Source: Neoroseomonas marina
GTDB taxonomy: Bacteria > Pseudomonadota > Alphaproteobacteria > Acetobacterales > Acetobacteraceae
Reading direction: 5' to 3'
Assembly (NCBI RefSeq): GCF_012927745.1
Contig: NZ_JABBKX010000004.1
Span: forward strand, 248,001 to 312,000
DNA length: 64,000 nucleotides
The translations under genes and the position numbers were made by a program. Position 1 is the first letter of the stretch; each line of letters starts with the position of its first letter. Under the pieces are notes generated by a model that searched no databases, had not been told where the DNA came from, and saw only the letters and a program-made list of their open reading frames with translations. This document shows, piece by piece, positions 28,308 to 36,907 of the stretch.

Positions 28308-28757
28308 ATGCTAGTCGACCTTCACGTCCATCTTAGGGGAACGCTCGTTCGGGAAACCGTGCTCTTCCTTGCGGAGCGTAATGCTGTCTCGATCCCCGAG
28401 GCCCTCCTCGCCGACGCGCGATATGGCTGGCACGACTTTACGACCTTTCTGAAGGCCTACGATCTCGTCACCTCTGTAGTGAAGTCCGCCGCTGACCTGG
28501 AGTTAATCACGACCTCCTACCTTAAACGGTGCGCGGAGTTGGGCGGCGGCTATGTGGAATTTATGCTGTCGCCACCGGACCTCGCTCGCACGGGCGTCCC
28601 GTTTCTTGATCAGTTGAAGGCTCTCGGCGCCGCGGCTGACCGGGCTGCCGAGGAGTGGGGCGTGCGTTCGCGTCTCAGCGGGGCAGCGCGGTGCTCTCCG
28701 CGCATGCGACCATTCGCTCCGACGCAGCGCGAAGCGAAGCTAGCGATCATCTTGTTG
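28308..28757 (+). pseudogene. Truncated adenosine deaminase-like gene
   Basis: The first 110-120 codons match the N-terminus of adenosine/AMP deaminase-type amidohydrolases: VDLHVHLRGTL with the metal-binding HxH, then WHDFTTFLKAYDLVTSVVKS and GGGYVEFMLSPPD. After about 28660 the sequence loses similarity in all forward frames. The frame itself stays open to 29141, but that part is antisense to an XRE regulator gene. The remaining metal ligands and the catalytic Glu are therefore missing. I place the break near 28660-28757. It is read divergently from the HAM1-SIR2 pair. Confidence 0.7.
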
Positions 28758-29192
28758 CTATCTGCTTGCTTCACGCAGATCGCGATCGTCCGCCTCCCCG
28801 GACCGACGATGGCGTCTGGCCTGCCGGTGGGTGCGCCTTGCTTCGGCCACGAGCGCACCGGCCATCCTAGAAATGATCTCGATCTGCGCGATATTGAGCT
28901 GCGACAGAGCGTCGAAGAACTCAACCTGCCGATTTTTGCCGGCGCTCGATACGCGAGCCGTTGGGGCCCCCTCGAAGAACCAACTAATCGGCCGATCGAG
29001 AGCTGCAGCGAAGAGCCAAAGCTGACTTATGTGAATCCGATTCTGGCCCAGTTCGAATTTGCTGATCTGCTTTGCGGACACGCCGGTGCGGAGGCTGAGC
29101 GTCGCCGCGGTGATGCCGGCCGTGAGCCGCGCTTCCCTTAACCGGCGACACACGAACGCATCGATGACATCGGAAGATGGAGTTGCCAGCAT
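28758..29192 (-). CDS. XRE-family transcriptional regulator
   Basis: The 144-residue protein has an N-terminal Cro/C1 helix-turn-helix (about 10-70): LREARLTAGITAATLSLRTG, then VSAKQISKFELGQNRIHISQ and LWLFAAALDRPISWFFEG, the usual ending of this domain. The C-terminal half is helical and becomes strongly basic. Its 3' end lies where the deaminase gene breaks off, so an insertion or deletion joined the two. It may regulate the neighbouring SIR2 locus, which is inference from position. Confidence 0.8.
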   Translation of the reverse strand: MLATPSSDVIDAFVCRRLREARLTAGITAATLSLRTGVSAKQISKFELGQNRIHISQLWLFAAALDRPISWFFEGAPTARVSSAGKNRQVEFFDALSQLNIAQIEIISRMAGALVAEARRTHRQARRHRRSGEADDRDLREASR

Positions 29193-29420
29193 TGCTAATT
29201 AATAGAGAATCTAGATTGATCAACAACCCATCTAGATTTTTGTGTCCGCGGGCCTCGCACTAGGCTGAGCTCGGACCCGAGCGATAACGCCGATGCCGAA
29301 CGATAGGGCCTCATACTCGCATTGCTGGCGCAACGCGTAGTCCGCGGTGCATTGCAGCCCCTAGAGTCATGCTGGCCGCTTAAGATTTAGTACGACTTTG
29401 ATCTCTCTGTCCGGATTTGG

Positions 29421-29468
29421 TCTCTCCCTCTCTCCCTCTCTCCCTCTCTCCCTCTCTCCCTCTCTCCC
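29421..29468 (+). repeat. Six exact tandem copies of TCTCTCCC
   Basis: The 48-base tract consists of six perfect 8-bp units, followed by a further imperfect TC-rich run to about 29485. It sits 136 bases before the HNH-RecQ start, inside the 411-base space after the XRE gene. Copy number in such tracts changes easily by slipped-strand replication, and 8 is not a multiple of 3. The rest of 29193-29603 shows no gene. Confidence 0.95.
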
Positions 29469-29603
29469 TCTCTCTCTTTCTCTCCACAGTATCGTCTTCC
29501 GCACTTGTCCTTCGCACGTAGATTGCGTGCAGTTGCTTCGCTTGGTCCCCGGGTTGGACGGTGCCCCCGTCGTCGGCGCACGAGCGGATTGCCAGAGGGC
29601 GTA

Positions 29604-31322
29604 GTGACAGCGGATTGGGAGATTGCACGCAGGACGGTACTGCGGCGTGACGGACATCAGTGCGTCCAGTGCGGCAGCGACCTCGAGGCCGATGGCGCAC
29701 ACGTGCACCATTTGCTGCCACGCGCATCTGGGGGAACCGACGAGCCGGCGAACCTGATCAGCCTATGCCCAATGTGCCATGCCGCGGTGCATCCGCATCT
29801 CGGTGCTGGGCTAGCCCGTCGCCTACTCCAAAGAGCGGCCGTGCGCCTGGCGCATTGGCTCGACACCGAGGGAAGACTGGCACGCGAGACCGGGTACCTC
29901 GGCCCCGCCTTGAGCCTGTTCGGGTTGGACGCCTTCCGGCCAGCACAAATCGACGTCGTGGAAGCGGCGCTGCGGGGCCGCTCCCTGCTGCTGGTAAGTC
30001 CAACCGGATCCGGCAAGAGCCTCGCCTTCCAGGTACCAGCCGTGCTGACGCCAGGCCTCTGCCTCGTGGTCTCTCCGCTCAAGGCGCTGATGTCGGACCA
30101 GGTCTCGGGGCTCCTGCGGCGAAGGATCCCGGCGACGTTCATGAACTCGGACCTCTCTTCCGAGGAGAAGCAGCTGCGCCTCGACCTGCTCACGAAGGGG
30201 TCCTTCAAATTCCTCTATCTGGCACCCGAGAGGTTCTTCGGGGCAAATGAGCGCGAGTTGGCGTTGCTGCGCGCGCTGCGGCCTGCCTATCTCGTCGTGG
30301 ACGAGGCGCACTGCATCGATCGCTGGGGCCGCGATTTTCGGCCTGAGTATGGACGGCTGCGGGAAGTCCGCGAGCAGCTGGGCAATCCGCCAGTCCTGGC
30401 CTTCACGGCGACGGCCGGTCGCGAGACGCAGACGCGTATCCTCGCCTCGCTTGGAGCCGGCGAAGGGGATGTGTTCGTGCATGGCGCGAACCGCCCCAAC
30501 ATCACCTTCCTTCGGCGGCGGGTGCGCCAGGACGCACGACCGGCCTTCGTCGCCGAACTCCTGCGCCTCGCCGATGCGATCGGCGTCAAGTCGATGGTGT
30601 TCGTGCCAACCCGCAAGATCGGTGACGCCCTCTCCGCGGCCCTGGAAACGCAGGGTGTCGCCACGCCCTTCTTCCATGGCCAGCTCCGCACGCAGGAGAA
30701 GGAGGATCTGCTGCAGCGCTTCGGTGGCCGTCTCGAGCCGAAGTTATCGCGCATCATCTGTACCAACGCCTTCGGCATGGGAGTCGACATTCCGGACGTG
30801 CGCCTCGTGATCCACTGGCAGCACCCGGCCTCGCCGGAGGACTACCTGCAGGAGTTCGGGCGCGCCGGCCGCAACGGCCAGAGAAGCGTTGCCGTCCTTC
30901 TCACCGACCCGAAGCCCGACGGCCCGGCGCTCAGCCTGCTGGACTTCATGGCCGGGCTGACCGTGGAAGAGGCGAAGGTGACGGCGGGTGAGCGCGCTGA
31001 GCTTCTGACTCAGAAGCGACGGCTATCGCGCCAGATGCAGACCTTCGCATTCGACCGCAGCTGCTTTCGTGATGCGCTGCTGAGCTATTTCGGCGAGGCT
31101 CGCGCTCGGCCACGCCGCCCACTGGCGCTGCGCATCATCGACTGGGCTTTCGCCAAGCATGGCGCGCGCGCCGAGACGGGAGTTTGCTGCGACGTTTGCC
31201 ATGCTCGACGCTGCTCGCCGGAGGACCACGTCCGGTTTGTATGTGAGGCCATTGGCGCGCCGCGGCCGTCGGCAACGCGTATCGGTTCTCACGCGCGGCA
31301 ATCTCGGCGTTGGCGATCCTGA
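29604..31322 (+). CDS. HNH nuclease - RecQ-like helicase fusion
   Basis: The 572-residue protein joins an HNH domain (about 10-65: RRDGHQCVQC, HVHHLLPRASGG, LISLCPMCHAAVHP) to a RecQ-type superfamily 2 helicase. Helicase motifs are Walker A SPTGSGKSLAFQ, DEAH in VVDEAHCIDRWGRDF, FTATAG, and motif VI in LQEFGRAGRNG. A C-terminal CCDVCHARRC could bind zinc as in RecQ. I chose GTG at 29604 with AGAGGG just ahead; the same frame is open back through the TC tract, with a TTG at 29505. The combination suggests DNA unwinding plus cleavage, fitting a defence or repair role. Confidence 0.82.
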   Translation: MTADWEIARRTVLRRDGHQCVQCGSDLEADGAHVHHLLPRASGGTDEPANLISLCPMCHAAVHPHLGAGLARRLLQRAAVRLAHWLDTEGRLARETGYLGPALSLFGLDAFRPAQIDVVEAALRGRSLLLVSPTGSGKSLAFQVPAVLTPGLCLVVSPLKALMSDQVSGLLRRRIPATFMNSDLSSEEKQLRLDLLTKGSFKFLYLAPERFFGANERELALLRALRPAYLVVDEAHCIDRWGRDFRPEYGRLREVREQLGNPPVLAFTATAGRETQTRILASLGAGEGDVFVHGANRPNITFLRRRVRQDARPAFVAELLRLADAIGVKSMVFVPTRKIGDALSAALETQGVATPFFHGQLRTQEKEDLLQRFGGRLEPKLSRIICTNAFGMGVDIPDVRLVIHWQHPASPEDYLQEFGRAGRNGQRSVAVLLTDPKPDGPALSLLDFMAGLTVEEAKVTAGERAELLTQKRRLSRQMQTFAFDRSCFRDALLSYFGEARARPRRPLALRIIDWAFAKHGARAETGVCCDVCHARRCSPEDHVRFVCEAIGAPRPSATRIGSHARQSRRWRS

Positions 31323-31515
31323 CGTCAGTAGCCCTTTTGCGTTGTCAATTGTACCATGCCGGCGATGCTGGTGCTCTCGTATTCCGAGGGTGCGCCATCA
31401 TTCTCCGAACCCGCTGATCCAAGGCTGCTCGATCGCTACCGGAAATCCCGTGTCGCTGGCATCTTCACTCGCGGAACTACTTTCGCCTGGTCGGCACTGT
31501 CCTCCCCTATCGCCA
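31323..31515. other. Featureless spacer after the HNH-RecQ gene
   Basis: This stretch lies between the helicase gene and the dnaE2 remnant. It has no gene or terminator that I recognise, and probably includes the junction where the rest of dnaE2 was lost. Confidence 0.3.
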
Positions 31516-31737
31516 TCAATTGCCGCAGCAGGTCCGAATTATCCAAGAGGCGCGACGCGGAGGCGCGACGCGATGAGATGGACGTACCACGCCGGCGAGG
31601 GTGTTGGTGTCGCAGATGCCGATCCCGGCGAGGCCGAGATCAGCACCCTTCGACACAAGCTCGGCGGGATGTGATGCACCGTCGAGGAGGCTGAAATTGC
31701 TCCTGGCGCACAGCTCGGCGAAAGCCGGAGCCGTCAT
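31516..31737 (-). pseudogene. dnaE2: 5' remnant of error-prone DNA polymerase DnaE2/ImuC
   Basis: The first 50 or so residues read FAELCARSNFSLLDGASHPA and LGLAGIGICDTNTLAGVVR, matching the PHP-domain start of DnaE2. Similarity stops near 31590 and the frame ends at 31516, leaving under 5 percent of a protein of more than 1000 residues. No catalytic region survives. It lies 3 bases after a small gene on the same strand, which preserves the original operon join. Confidence 0.85.
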
Positions 31738-31740
31738 GTT

Positions 31741-31986
31741 TCATCCCGCGGAGTGAGCCGGCGCAGTCCTCGCCTTGAGCACCACGTAGCCGCTGCGCTG
31801 CAGGTGCTCGACCAGGCGTTCGGCGGCAATTGCCGCGATGAGTTCCAAGCCCGCCGCCCGGGCCTTGCCGCGCTCGTCGTACCGAAGGGCGTAGGCCAGG
31901 GATTGCGCCACCTCGGCCGGACTTGCCGGCATCAGGGCGGCGCCGGCAGCGGGGAAAGGCGGGATGACGAGGGGGTCGGCGGACAT
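31741..31986 (-). CDS. Small protein formerly upstream of dnaE2
   Basis: The 81-residue protein begins MSADPLVIPPFPAAGAALMP and continues VAQSLAYALRYDERGKARAA, then a helical tail. It has no recognised domain. It lies 3 bases from the start of the dnaE2 remnant, so it belonged to the same transcript and may be a conserved neighbour of the mutagenesis cassette. An earlier start at 32004 is possible but less likely. Confidence 0.55.
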   Translation of the reverse strand: MSADPLVIPPFPAAGAALMPASPAEVAQSLAYALRYDERGKARAAGLELIAAIAAERLVEHLQRSGYVVLKARTAPAHSAG

Positions 31987-32163
31987 GGGCGCACGATGCC
32001 GCACGTCAGAGAACGAATCAAGAACACGATCAGGATGCCTGGGCCTTGGGGATCGCGCTGGTCAGCGGATCGAAGCAGGCGGCAATGCCCGACGCCAAGA
32101 TTAGTCGCGCTGCCGCATTGGCTGGGACGGGCAGCGCGGCAAACCATCTGGCATCCTGCCCAG

Positions 32164-32598
32164 ATGAGCCTCAACCCAAATTTCCGAATTCCATTCGAAC
32201 CACTGCCCCGGGCCGGCTTTTGGGCGGCAAGGCTTCCCGCGAATGTCTTGTGCGCGGCACGCACGGTCATTCTGGCTGCCGAGGCTGAGGCGCCGGCCAG
32301 TGTGATCCGGCGGGGGATTCCGGGCCTCTGCCAACTGCGGCGGGCCGATCTTTCCATGGAGGAGTTCGCGCGCTTCGGATTCAAGAGTCTGCTACTCAGG
32401 ATCATCGCCGGGGAAGAGGCGGGCTCTGAGCCTGAGATGGTGCGCGTCCTGTTTGAACTCGATGCCTCAGATGGCCAGCTTTTGGCGCCGCCCGGCTCCT
32501 TTGCCGTGCGGCACGAGGATGGGTTGGACGTCTCCATCGCGGTCTCGGTCGCCGGAGAGCCGTTCCCGCGGCTGCGCCTCGAACTCTGGATCACCTGA
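32164..32598 (+). CDS. Hypothetical protein
   Basis: A 144-residue protein starting MSLNPNFRIPFEPLPRAGFW. It is mixed alpha/beta with a strongly patterned C-terminal half (VSIAVSVAGEPFPRLRLELW suggests beta strands). No family is recognised. The frame is open well upstream, but the first upstream stretch is antisense to the small gene at 31741, so the ATG at 32164 is preferred. There are no coupled neighbours. Confidence 0.5.
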   Translation: MSLNPNFRIPFEPLPRAGFWAARLPANVLCAARTVILAAEAEAPASVIRRGIPGLCQLRRADLSMEEFARFGFKSLLLRIIAGEEAGSEPEMVRVLFELDASDGQLLAPPGSFAVRHEDGLDVSIAVSVAGEPFPRLRLELWIT

Positions 32599-32730
32599 AG
32601 TGCACGAACCTGCCTTCGGCATGCGGTGAGGCAGGTGCGCCAGCAACTCGGCACGGCTACCGCGAAATGATTCGTGGCGGTTTCCGGAACCGCCTCCCCA
32701 GAATGGTGAGCGAGACCGGAGCCAGAAACG

Positions 32731-33789
32731 ATGCGCCACGCCTTCCTCCTCCTCTCTCTGGTTGCCTTCGGCGGCCTCAGCCAGGGTGCCGCAGCGCAGG
32801 CCGCACCCGACCCCCTCATGGCCGCCTGCGAACGGCGCGGCGGCGAGACCGCAACCCAGGCGATCATGGCCTGCGGCGGCGTCATCCGGGCGCGCGGCAC
32901 GACCGAGGCGCAGCGCGCCCGGGCGCACGGTCTGCGGGCGCTGGCACGGCTCGACGCCGGCGATCGCTCTGGCCTCGTCGAGGAGGATCTCGACGCCGCG
33001 GTCCGGCTCGGCGATCGCTCCGTTCCGGTCTTCCTCGAGCACGCGGCGCGCAAGATGAACTCCTCCCTGACCAGCGACGTCGACGCCGCATTACGCGACT
33101 TCGACGCGGTGCTCGGCCTCGAACCGCTCAACTCCGTGGCGCTGATGGGCAGGGCGACGATCCGGACGCGGCGCGGCGAGATGGAGGCCGCGCGGGCGGA
33201 CCTCAACGCCGCAGTCGACGGTGCTCCGGCTGATCCGGCCCCGCGCTTCACCCGTGGCGTGCTGCTCAGCTCGCTCGGCGAAACCGTCGCGGCGCGGCAG
33301 GACCTCGACGAGGCCATCCGCCTCGATCCCCGCTTCTGGCAAGCCTACGGCGCCCGCGCCACCGAATTCCTCGCTATCGGTGACGTGCGGCGAGCGCTGG
33401 CCGACTACGACACGGCGCTCCGACTGCATCCGCGCGGCGGCACCGGCCACCTGCTCACCATGCGTTGCGCAGCGCGGCACCGTGCTGGCGACGTGCAAGG
33501 CGCCATGCGCAGCTGCCAGGAGGCGCTTGAGGCGACGGGGACACGCTACGCGCCGACACAGCTGGTCTTGGCGGGAGTGGCACTTTCCCGCGGTGACCTC
33601 GCTGAGGCGTCGACGCGCAACGACGCCGCGCTGGCACTCGCACCTGGCTATCGGGCCGCGCTCGCGCTGCGCGGACGGCTGCGCGCGCGGCAAGGCAATG
33701 CCGCCGGCGCCACCGAAGATCTTGCAAGTGCGGGCGAACCGGGCTTGCGTCAGCTCGTCATGTTCTTCGGCACAGACTTCGCCCCTTGA
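32731..33789 (+). CDS. Secreted tetratricopeptide-repeat protein
   Basis: The 352-residue protein has a signal peptide (MRHAFLLLSLVAFGGLSQGA, cleaved near residue 22) and then a chain of TPR-like helical pairs. Clear repeats include DVDAALRDFDAVLGLEPLNS, ETVAARQDLDEAIRLDPRFW and DVRRALADYDTALRLHP. Such proteins are periplasmic scaffolds. No partner is encoded next to it, and its role cannot be inferred. Confidence 0.78.
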   Translation: MRHAFLLLSLVAFGGLSQGAAAQAAPDPLMAACERRGGETATQAIMACGGVIRARGTTEAQRARAHGLRALARLDAGDRSGLVEEDLDAAVRLGDRSVPVFLEHAARKMNSSLTSDVDAALRDFDAVLGLEPLNSVALMGRATIRTRRGEMEAARADLNAAVDGAPADPAPRFTRGVLLSSLGETVAARQDLDEAIRLDPRFWQAYGARATEFLAIGDVRRALADYDTALRLHPRGGTGHLLTMRCAARHRAGDVQGAMRSCQEALEATGTRYAPTQLVLAGVALSRGDLAEASTRNDAALALAPGYRAALALRGRLRARQGNAAGATEDLASAGEPGLRQLVMFFGTDFAP

Positions 33790-34146
33790 GCGGCATTGGC
33801 CGGCGGCGCCTGCACAGAAGTCCTTGGGGCATACGTTTGCCGCATGGCGCTTGCCATCGCAATGGTTTGGCACTTGCTGGTCTAGATCAGCACCTTACTA
33901 TTTGAGGGATCGCGCTTTGCGCTCCGCGCCACTATGGCCGTTCGGCAAGGGACGTTGCAGATCCTTTGCGTCGCTCCACGGCGCCGTCATCCAAGCCTCG
34001 GTCTCCTCCGGCCTCGTCAGGATACCCACCGCAATGATCAACGCAGATTCCGCCGCCCGAGCCTAGCGCGCGTGATGAGTCCGGTGAATGAACCAAATGC
34101 GCGTAAATTAACTATCTTTTTATCCAAATAGGTTTATTGAGGACAA
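33790..34146. other. Intergenic region before an XRE regulator
   Basis: No gene is visible. Base composition changes across it: the left part is GC-rich, while the last 50 bases (34097-34146) are A+T-rich and include a GAGGACA ribosome site just ahead of 34147. The promoter of the regulator gene should lie here. Confidence 0.4.
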
Positions 34147-34608
34147 ATGTCGTGGGATATCCACCTGCCCCGCCTGAACCCCAGAACACGACCCGAAGCT
34201 GGCGGGCCGCGCCCGATCATCAGCGTCAGGCAATCGGGGGTTGACGCTCATATTGCGAAGAATGTTCAGGAACTGCGGCGCACGACCGGGATGACGCAAG
34301 CGGAACTCGGAGTCCTAACAGGCCTCGGGACACAAGGAATTCAAAAATTAGAATCCGGTAATAATCGAATTCTATCGTCCACACTGTTTCTCATCGCTAA
34401 TGTATTTAGAGTTGAAGTGGATCAACTAATACCTGTAATTAAAATTGATTTCGAACGATTCGATAATAGGTCTAAGGTCGAAGAATTCATGAAAATCGTA
34501 TTTTGTATAGATAATCCTGATTTAGTCACCAGTCTTAACCAAATGGCCAGATCAATTGCGAGGGGGCCGGAATGTTCGAGAGGCAACACCCGTCCGATCT
34601 GCATCTGA
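34147..34608 (+). CDS. XRE-family transcriptional regulator (low GC)
   Basis: The 153-residue protein has a helix-turn-helix of the Cro/C1 type at about 35-95: IAKNVQELRRTTGMTQAELG, then LTGLGTQGIQKLESGNNRIL and FLIANVFRVEVDQLIP. The C-terminal part is helical and unassigned. Its codons are far richer in A and T than those of the core genes, a sign of recent transfer. No partner gene is coupled to it. It could be a remnant phage or mobile-element repressor. Confidence 0.8.
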   Translation: MSWDIHLPRLNPRTRPEAGGPRPIISVRQSGVDAHIAKNVQELRRTTGMTQAELGVLTGLGTQGIQKLESGNNRILSSTLFLIANVFRVEVDQLIPVIKIDFERFDNRSKVEEFMKIVFCIDNPDLVTSLNQMARSIARGPECSRGNTRPICI

Positions 34609-34749
34609 CAAGTGTCCACGCGTAACTTTCAATATCATGGAGATACGGATACGGTGAAATTCACAAGGTTCAAATCAATTCGCATTAGTTGACGGCCAAA
34701 AGGGGCTGCAGCGGCCGATTTTACCATCACAAAGGCAGTATCAATTGCA

Positions 34750-35100
34750 ATGAAATTCGATAAGCATATCCATCACTATGACGCCGAGCCGCTCTCTAGG
34801 AGCGTAATATCGTCTCCCGTGCATGTGACTAGGGATGGTAGCATAGCGACCTTCTGCGTCGACGAAACGAGGGTCACGGTTTACGGACTTCCAGAGGCGG
34901 CTTTAAGGGCCTTCCAAGATGGCGGCATCGTCTACCGCCTCGAGCCGCAACACGTTGAAGTTGCGTTAGCCGACGCGTTGCAGCGGACGGCTATACCTGC
35001 CGCCCAGCGGGGTGATTTGCCGCGCGGGATCGGATCTAGTCATATTCTTGGTGCGTCAGTAATTGTGGATGCTCTCCGGGCTGCGGGCATTGACTGTTGA
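34750..35100 (+). CDS. Hypothetical protein
   Basis: A 116-residue protein beginning MKFDKHIHHYDAEPLSRSVI. It has no recognised domain and no membrane segment. The middle (DETRVTVYGLPEAALRAFQDG) looks like an alpha/beta fold. It lies 141 bases after the low-GC regulator on the same strand. Real coding is likely from the length and sensible composition, but not certain. Confidence 0.45.
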   Translation: MKFDKHIHHYDAEPLSRSVISSPVHVTRDGSIATFCVDETRVTVYGLPEAALRAFQDGGIVYRLEPQHVEVALADALQRTAIPAAQRGDLPRGIGSSHILGASVIVDALRAAGIDC

Positions 35101-35513
35101 AGGAGCTGCGCCTTGGGGGCGGCCTAAGCCGACACCAGAAGCTGACGCGAACGCCCAGGGCGTCTGATCGATACCTCCGATCACGTCCTGGTCGTGTGAG
35201 GAGCTGCTAGGATACGCAGCAGTTTCCACGTCGGCGTCGTACTCCCATCGCCACGGTCTGAGGCTCCAGCGCACGCAAAGCCAAAAATGGGATGCGACCT
35301 GTATCGGCCGACGAACCAGCTGGGACTGCACAGAATACCCCAATCGGAGTGACCCTGCGAACATCGCCGCTTCCGATTTAACGAATAGTAAGGCCGGCTC
35401 CCTTGAGCCCGGCTGACGCCAGGCGCCCGCGTGCTTCTAGCTTCGCAAACTATCATTCTAATCCGTCACTCCCCGGCGGTGAACCTTGCTTCCAGGCCGA
35501 CCGCGGTTCGAAC
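35101..35513. other. Gene-free stretch
   Basis: I see no supported gene here on either strand; the open frames are short, overlap one another and show no family. A weak hairpin (GCCGGCTC / GAGCCCGGC) lies at about 35391-35412. Confidence 0.35.
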
Positions 35514-36218
35514 TCAGCGTGGCGGTTGGTCCAAGCCCTCGGCCTGAATAGTCGCGCGGACCAGCGTCATCGGGAGGATCGTCATTGTTCGACGTGGGAT
35601 TGATGCACCCGGATCGACGCGTGGGGGAATAGCCGGGTCGAGGCTGCTCAGGTGGAGTACTGTGTCGGCGATCCCGACTAGGCGTCCCGCCACGTCGACA
35701 ACAGGCGCGCCAGCAAAGCCTCCTGCTGCCGGGAGTTCCGCGAGAACTAACTCGTCGACGTTGCGCGGACCCGCGACGGGACGCGAGGCGTGTACAACTG
35801 GTCCAACGCCCGCGAAGGGTCCAGCAGCGCTCGCCGCCGAAATCGCAAGCCGTTCTGCTTCGCGCGGCGTCTCTGCCGCCGCCGGAAGGGCGATGTTCGG
35901 TTCCTGGATGTGCAGGATCGCGAAGTTCTGCCGGACTGCCAAACGCATGTCCTGGACTGGGACAACCGTCGACCCGTGGCGGGCACGAATCTTGTGCCCA
36001 ATCCAAACCTCCATCGCACTTGCGCTCGCTAACAGCCGCCCCGGCCCAAACGCAGTTGCGGAGCTGATTAGGCCGCCATCCTCGCTCTCAATCGTCCAAA
36101 GAAGGTCTTGTGCGTGTTGCGCCGCAGAAGCCTCAATAGGAGATTGAGGGCCGTAAGTCATCTCTGAACATGCTGGCAGAGCAAGTACCGAGAGAACAAC
36201 TACAGAGCTTCTGAACAT
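35514..36218 (-). CDS. Trypsin-like lipoprotein lacking the catalytic triad
   Basis: The 234-residue protein starts with a lipoprotein signal (MFRSSVVVLSVLALPACSEM; lipobox Cys at residue 16), so it should be anchored in a membrane facing the periplasm. The rest follows the HtrA/trypsin pattern, but each catalytic position is replaced. The His region reads GRLLASASAMEVW, the Asp region reads QNFAILHIQEP, and the Ser region GGFAGAPVVDVAGRLVGIAD has Ala in place of Ser. It is probably a binding or scaffold protein. The start at 36218 is chosen because it yields the lipobox. Confidence 0.75.
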   Translation of the reverse strand: MFRSSVVVLSVLALPACSEMTYGPQSPIEASAAQHAQDLLWTIESEDGGLISSATAFGPGRLLASASAMEVWIGHKIRARHGSTVVPVQDMRLAVRQNFAILHIQEPNIALPAAAETPREAERLAISAASAAGPFAGVGPVVHASRPVAGPRNVDELVLAELPAAGGFAGAPVVDVAGRLVGIADTVLHLSSLDPAIPPRVDPGASIPRRTMTILPMTLVRATIQAEGLDQPPR

Positions 36219-36358
36219 CTTCCGATATCCCTTCACCGAACGCGCTGTGCGGTGGTTTGGTATATCGCCGACCTTGTAAATTTCGAGTGAAGGCGAAAGC
36301 CATTGCTTCGTGGGGTCTCTCACATTCGCCGGCTGTCGCCCTTCCGCTGCGGGACGCG

Positions 36359-36586
36359 TCACATCTGCCTGGTGGGGATGGGAAAAGGCACAGTGGCTCG
36401 AAGAAGGCTCGCAGTCCTAATCAGCACTTTTGCAGCCTTGTCATGACCAGCCTCGTGAGCTTCCGCGCCGCGCCGCTCCAGCTCGTGGATGGCAAGGATA
36501 GTGTGATAGTTCGCCTCGAGGGACGATGCATCGGTCGCTTGATCGTCCATTTTTTTGGCTTTCGTCAGATAAAAGATCTGATCCAT
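36359..36586 (-). CDS. Small hypothetical protein
   Basis: The 75-residue protein MDQIFYLTKAKKMDDQATDA... is helical and charged (NYHTILAIHELERRGAEAHE), with no recognised family. GGAGCCGGAGCC directly precedes its ATG. It is on the same strand as the lipoprotein gene, 140 bases upstream of it, and divergent from the small frame at 36627. Confidence 0.4.
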   Translation of the reverse strand: MDQIFYLTKAKKMDDQATDASSLEANYHTILAIHELERRGAEAHEAGHDKAAKVLIRTASLLRATVPFPIPTRQM

Positions 36587-36626
36587 GGCTCCGGCTCCGA
36601 TTTATGGGCGAAGTAGAGTTTCGAAT

Positions 36627-36830
36627 ATGACATCTCCGGTGGAACGTCTAGCCGAATCTAAACCACAGATTGATAAACGGAAAATGGACGAAACGACTCA
36701 ACGCATTGATTCGATTGAAAATACGGTCCATTCGTCCGCATGGAATTCAACTTTGACGCGTATTTCACGATCGGAGAGTGCGCGTATGGCGAAAATTTGG
36801 ACACTCAATAACGATCTCTCGCCATTGTGA
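36627..36830 (+). CDS. Possible small protein
   Basis: A 67-codon frame, MTSPVERLAESKPQIDKRKM..., predicted mostly helical. Base composition is low in GC like its surroundings. No family is recognised. Coding is uncertain because a minus-strand frame covers part of the same region. The rest of 36587-36907 shows nothing. Confidence 0.28.
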   Translation: MTSPVERLAESKPQIDKRKMDETTQRIDSIENTVHSSAWNSTLTRISRSESARMAKIWTLNNDLSPL

Positions 36831-36907
36831 GCGTTGGGCCGTCTTGGTATCCGTAGCGTATGGGGTCGCGACCGAAAGGGTAGGCCCTGGGAGGCGAGCT
36901 TCTTCAT

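Noticed and set aside
29367..29727. Minus-strand frames with Arg-Glu-Gly repeats
   Set aside because: They are the translation of the TC-rich tandem tract, not a protein gene.
35181..35456. Minus-strand frame with a few hydrophobic segments
   Set aside because: No family, no ribosome site, and other frames of similar length overlap it; probably chance.
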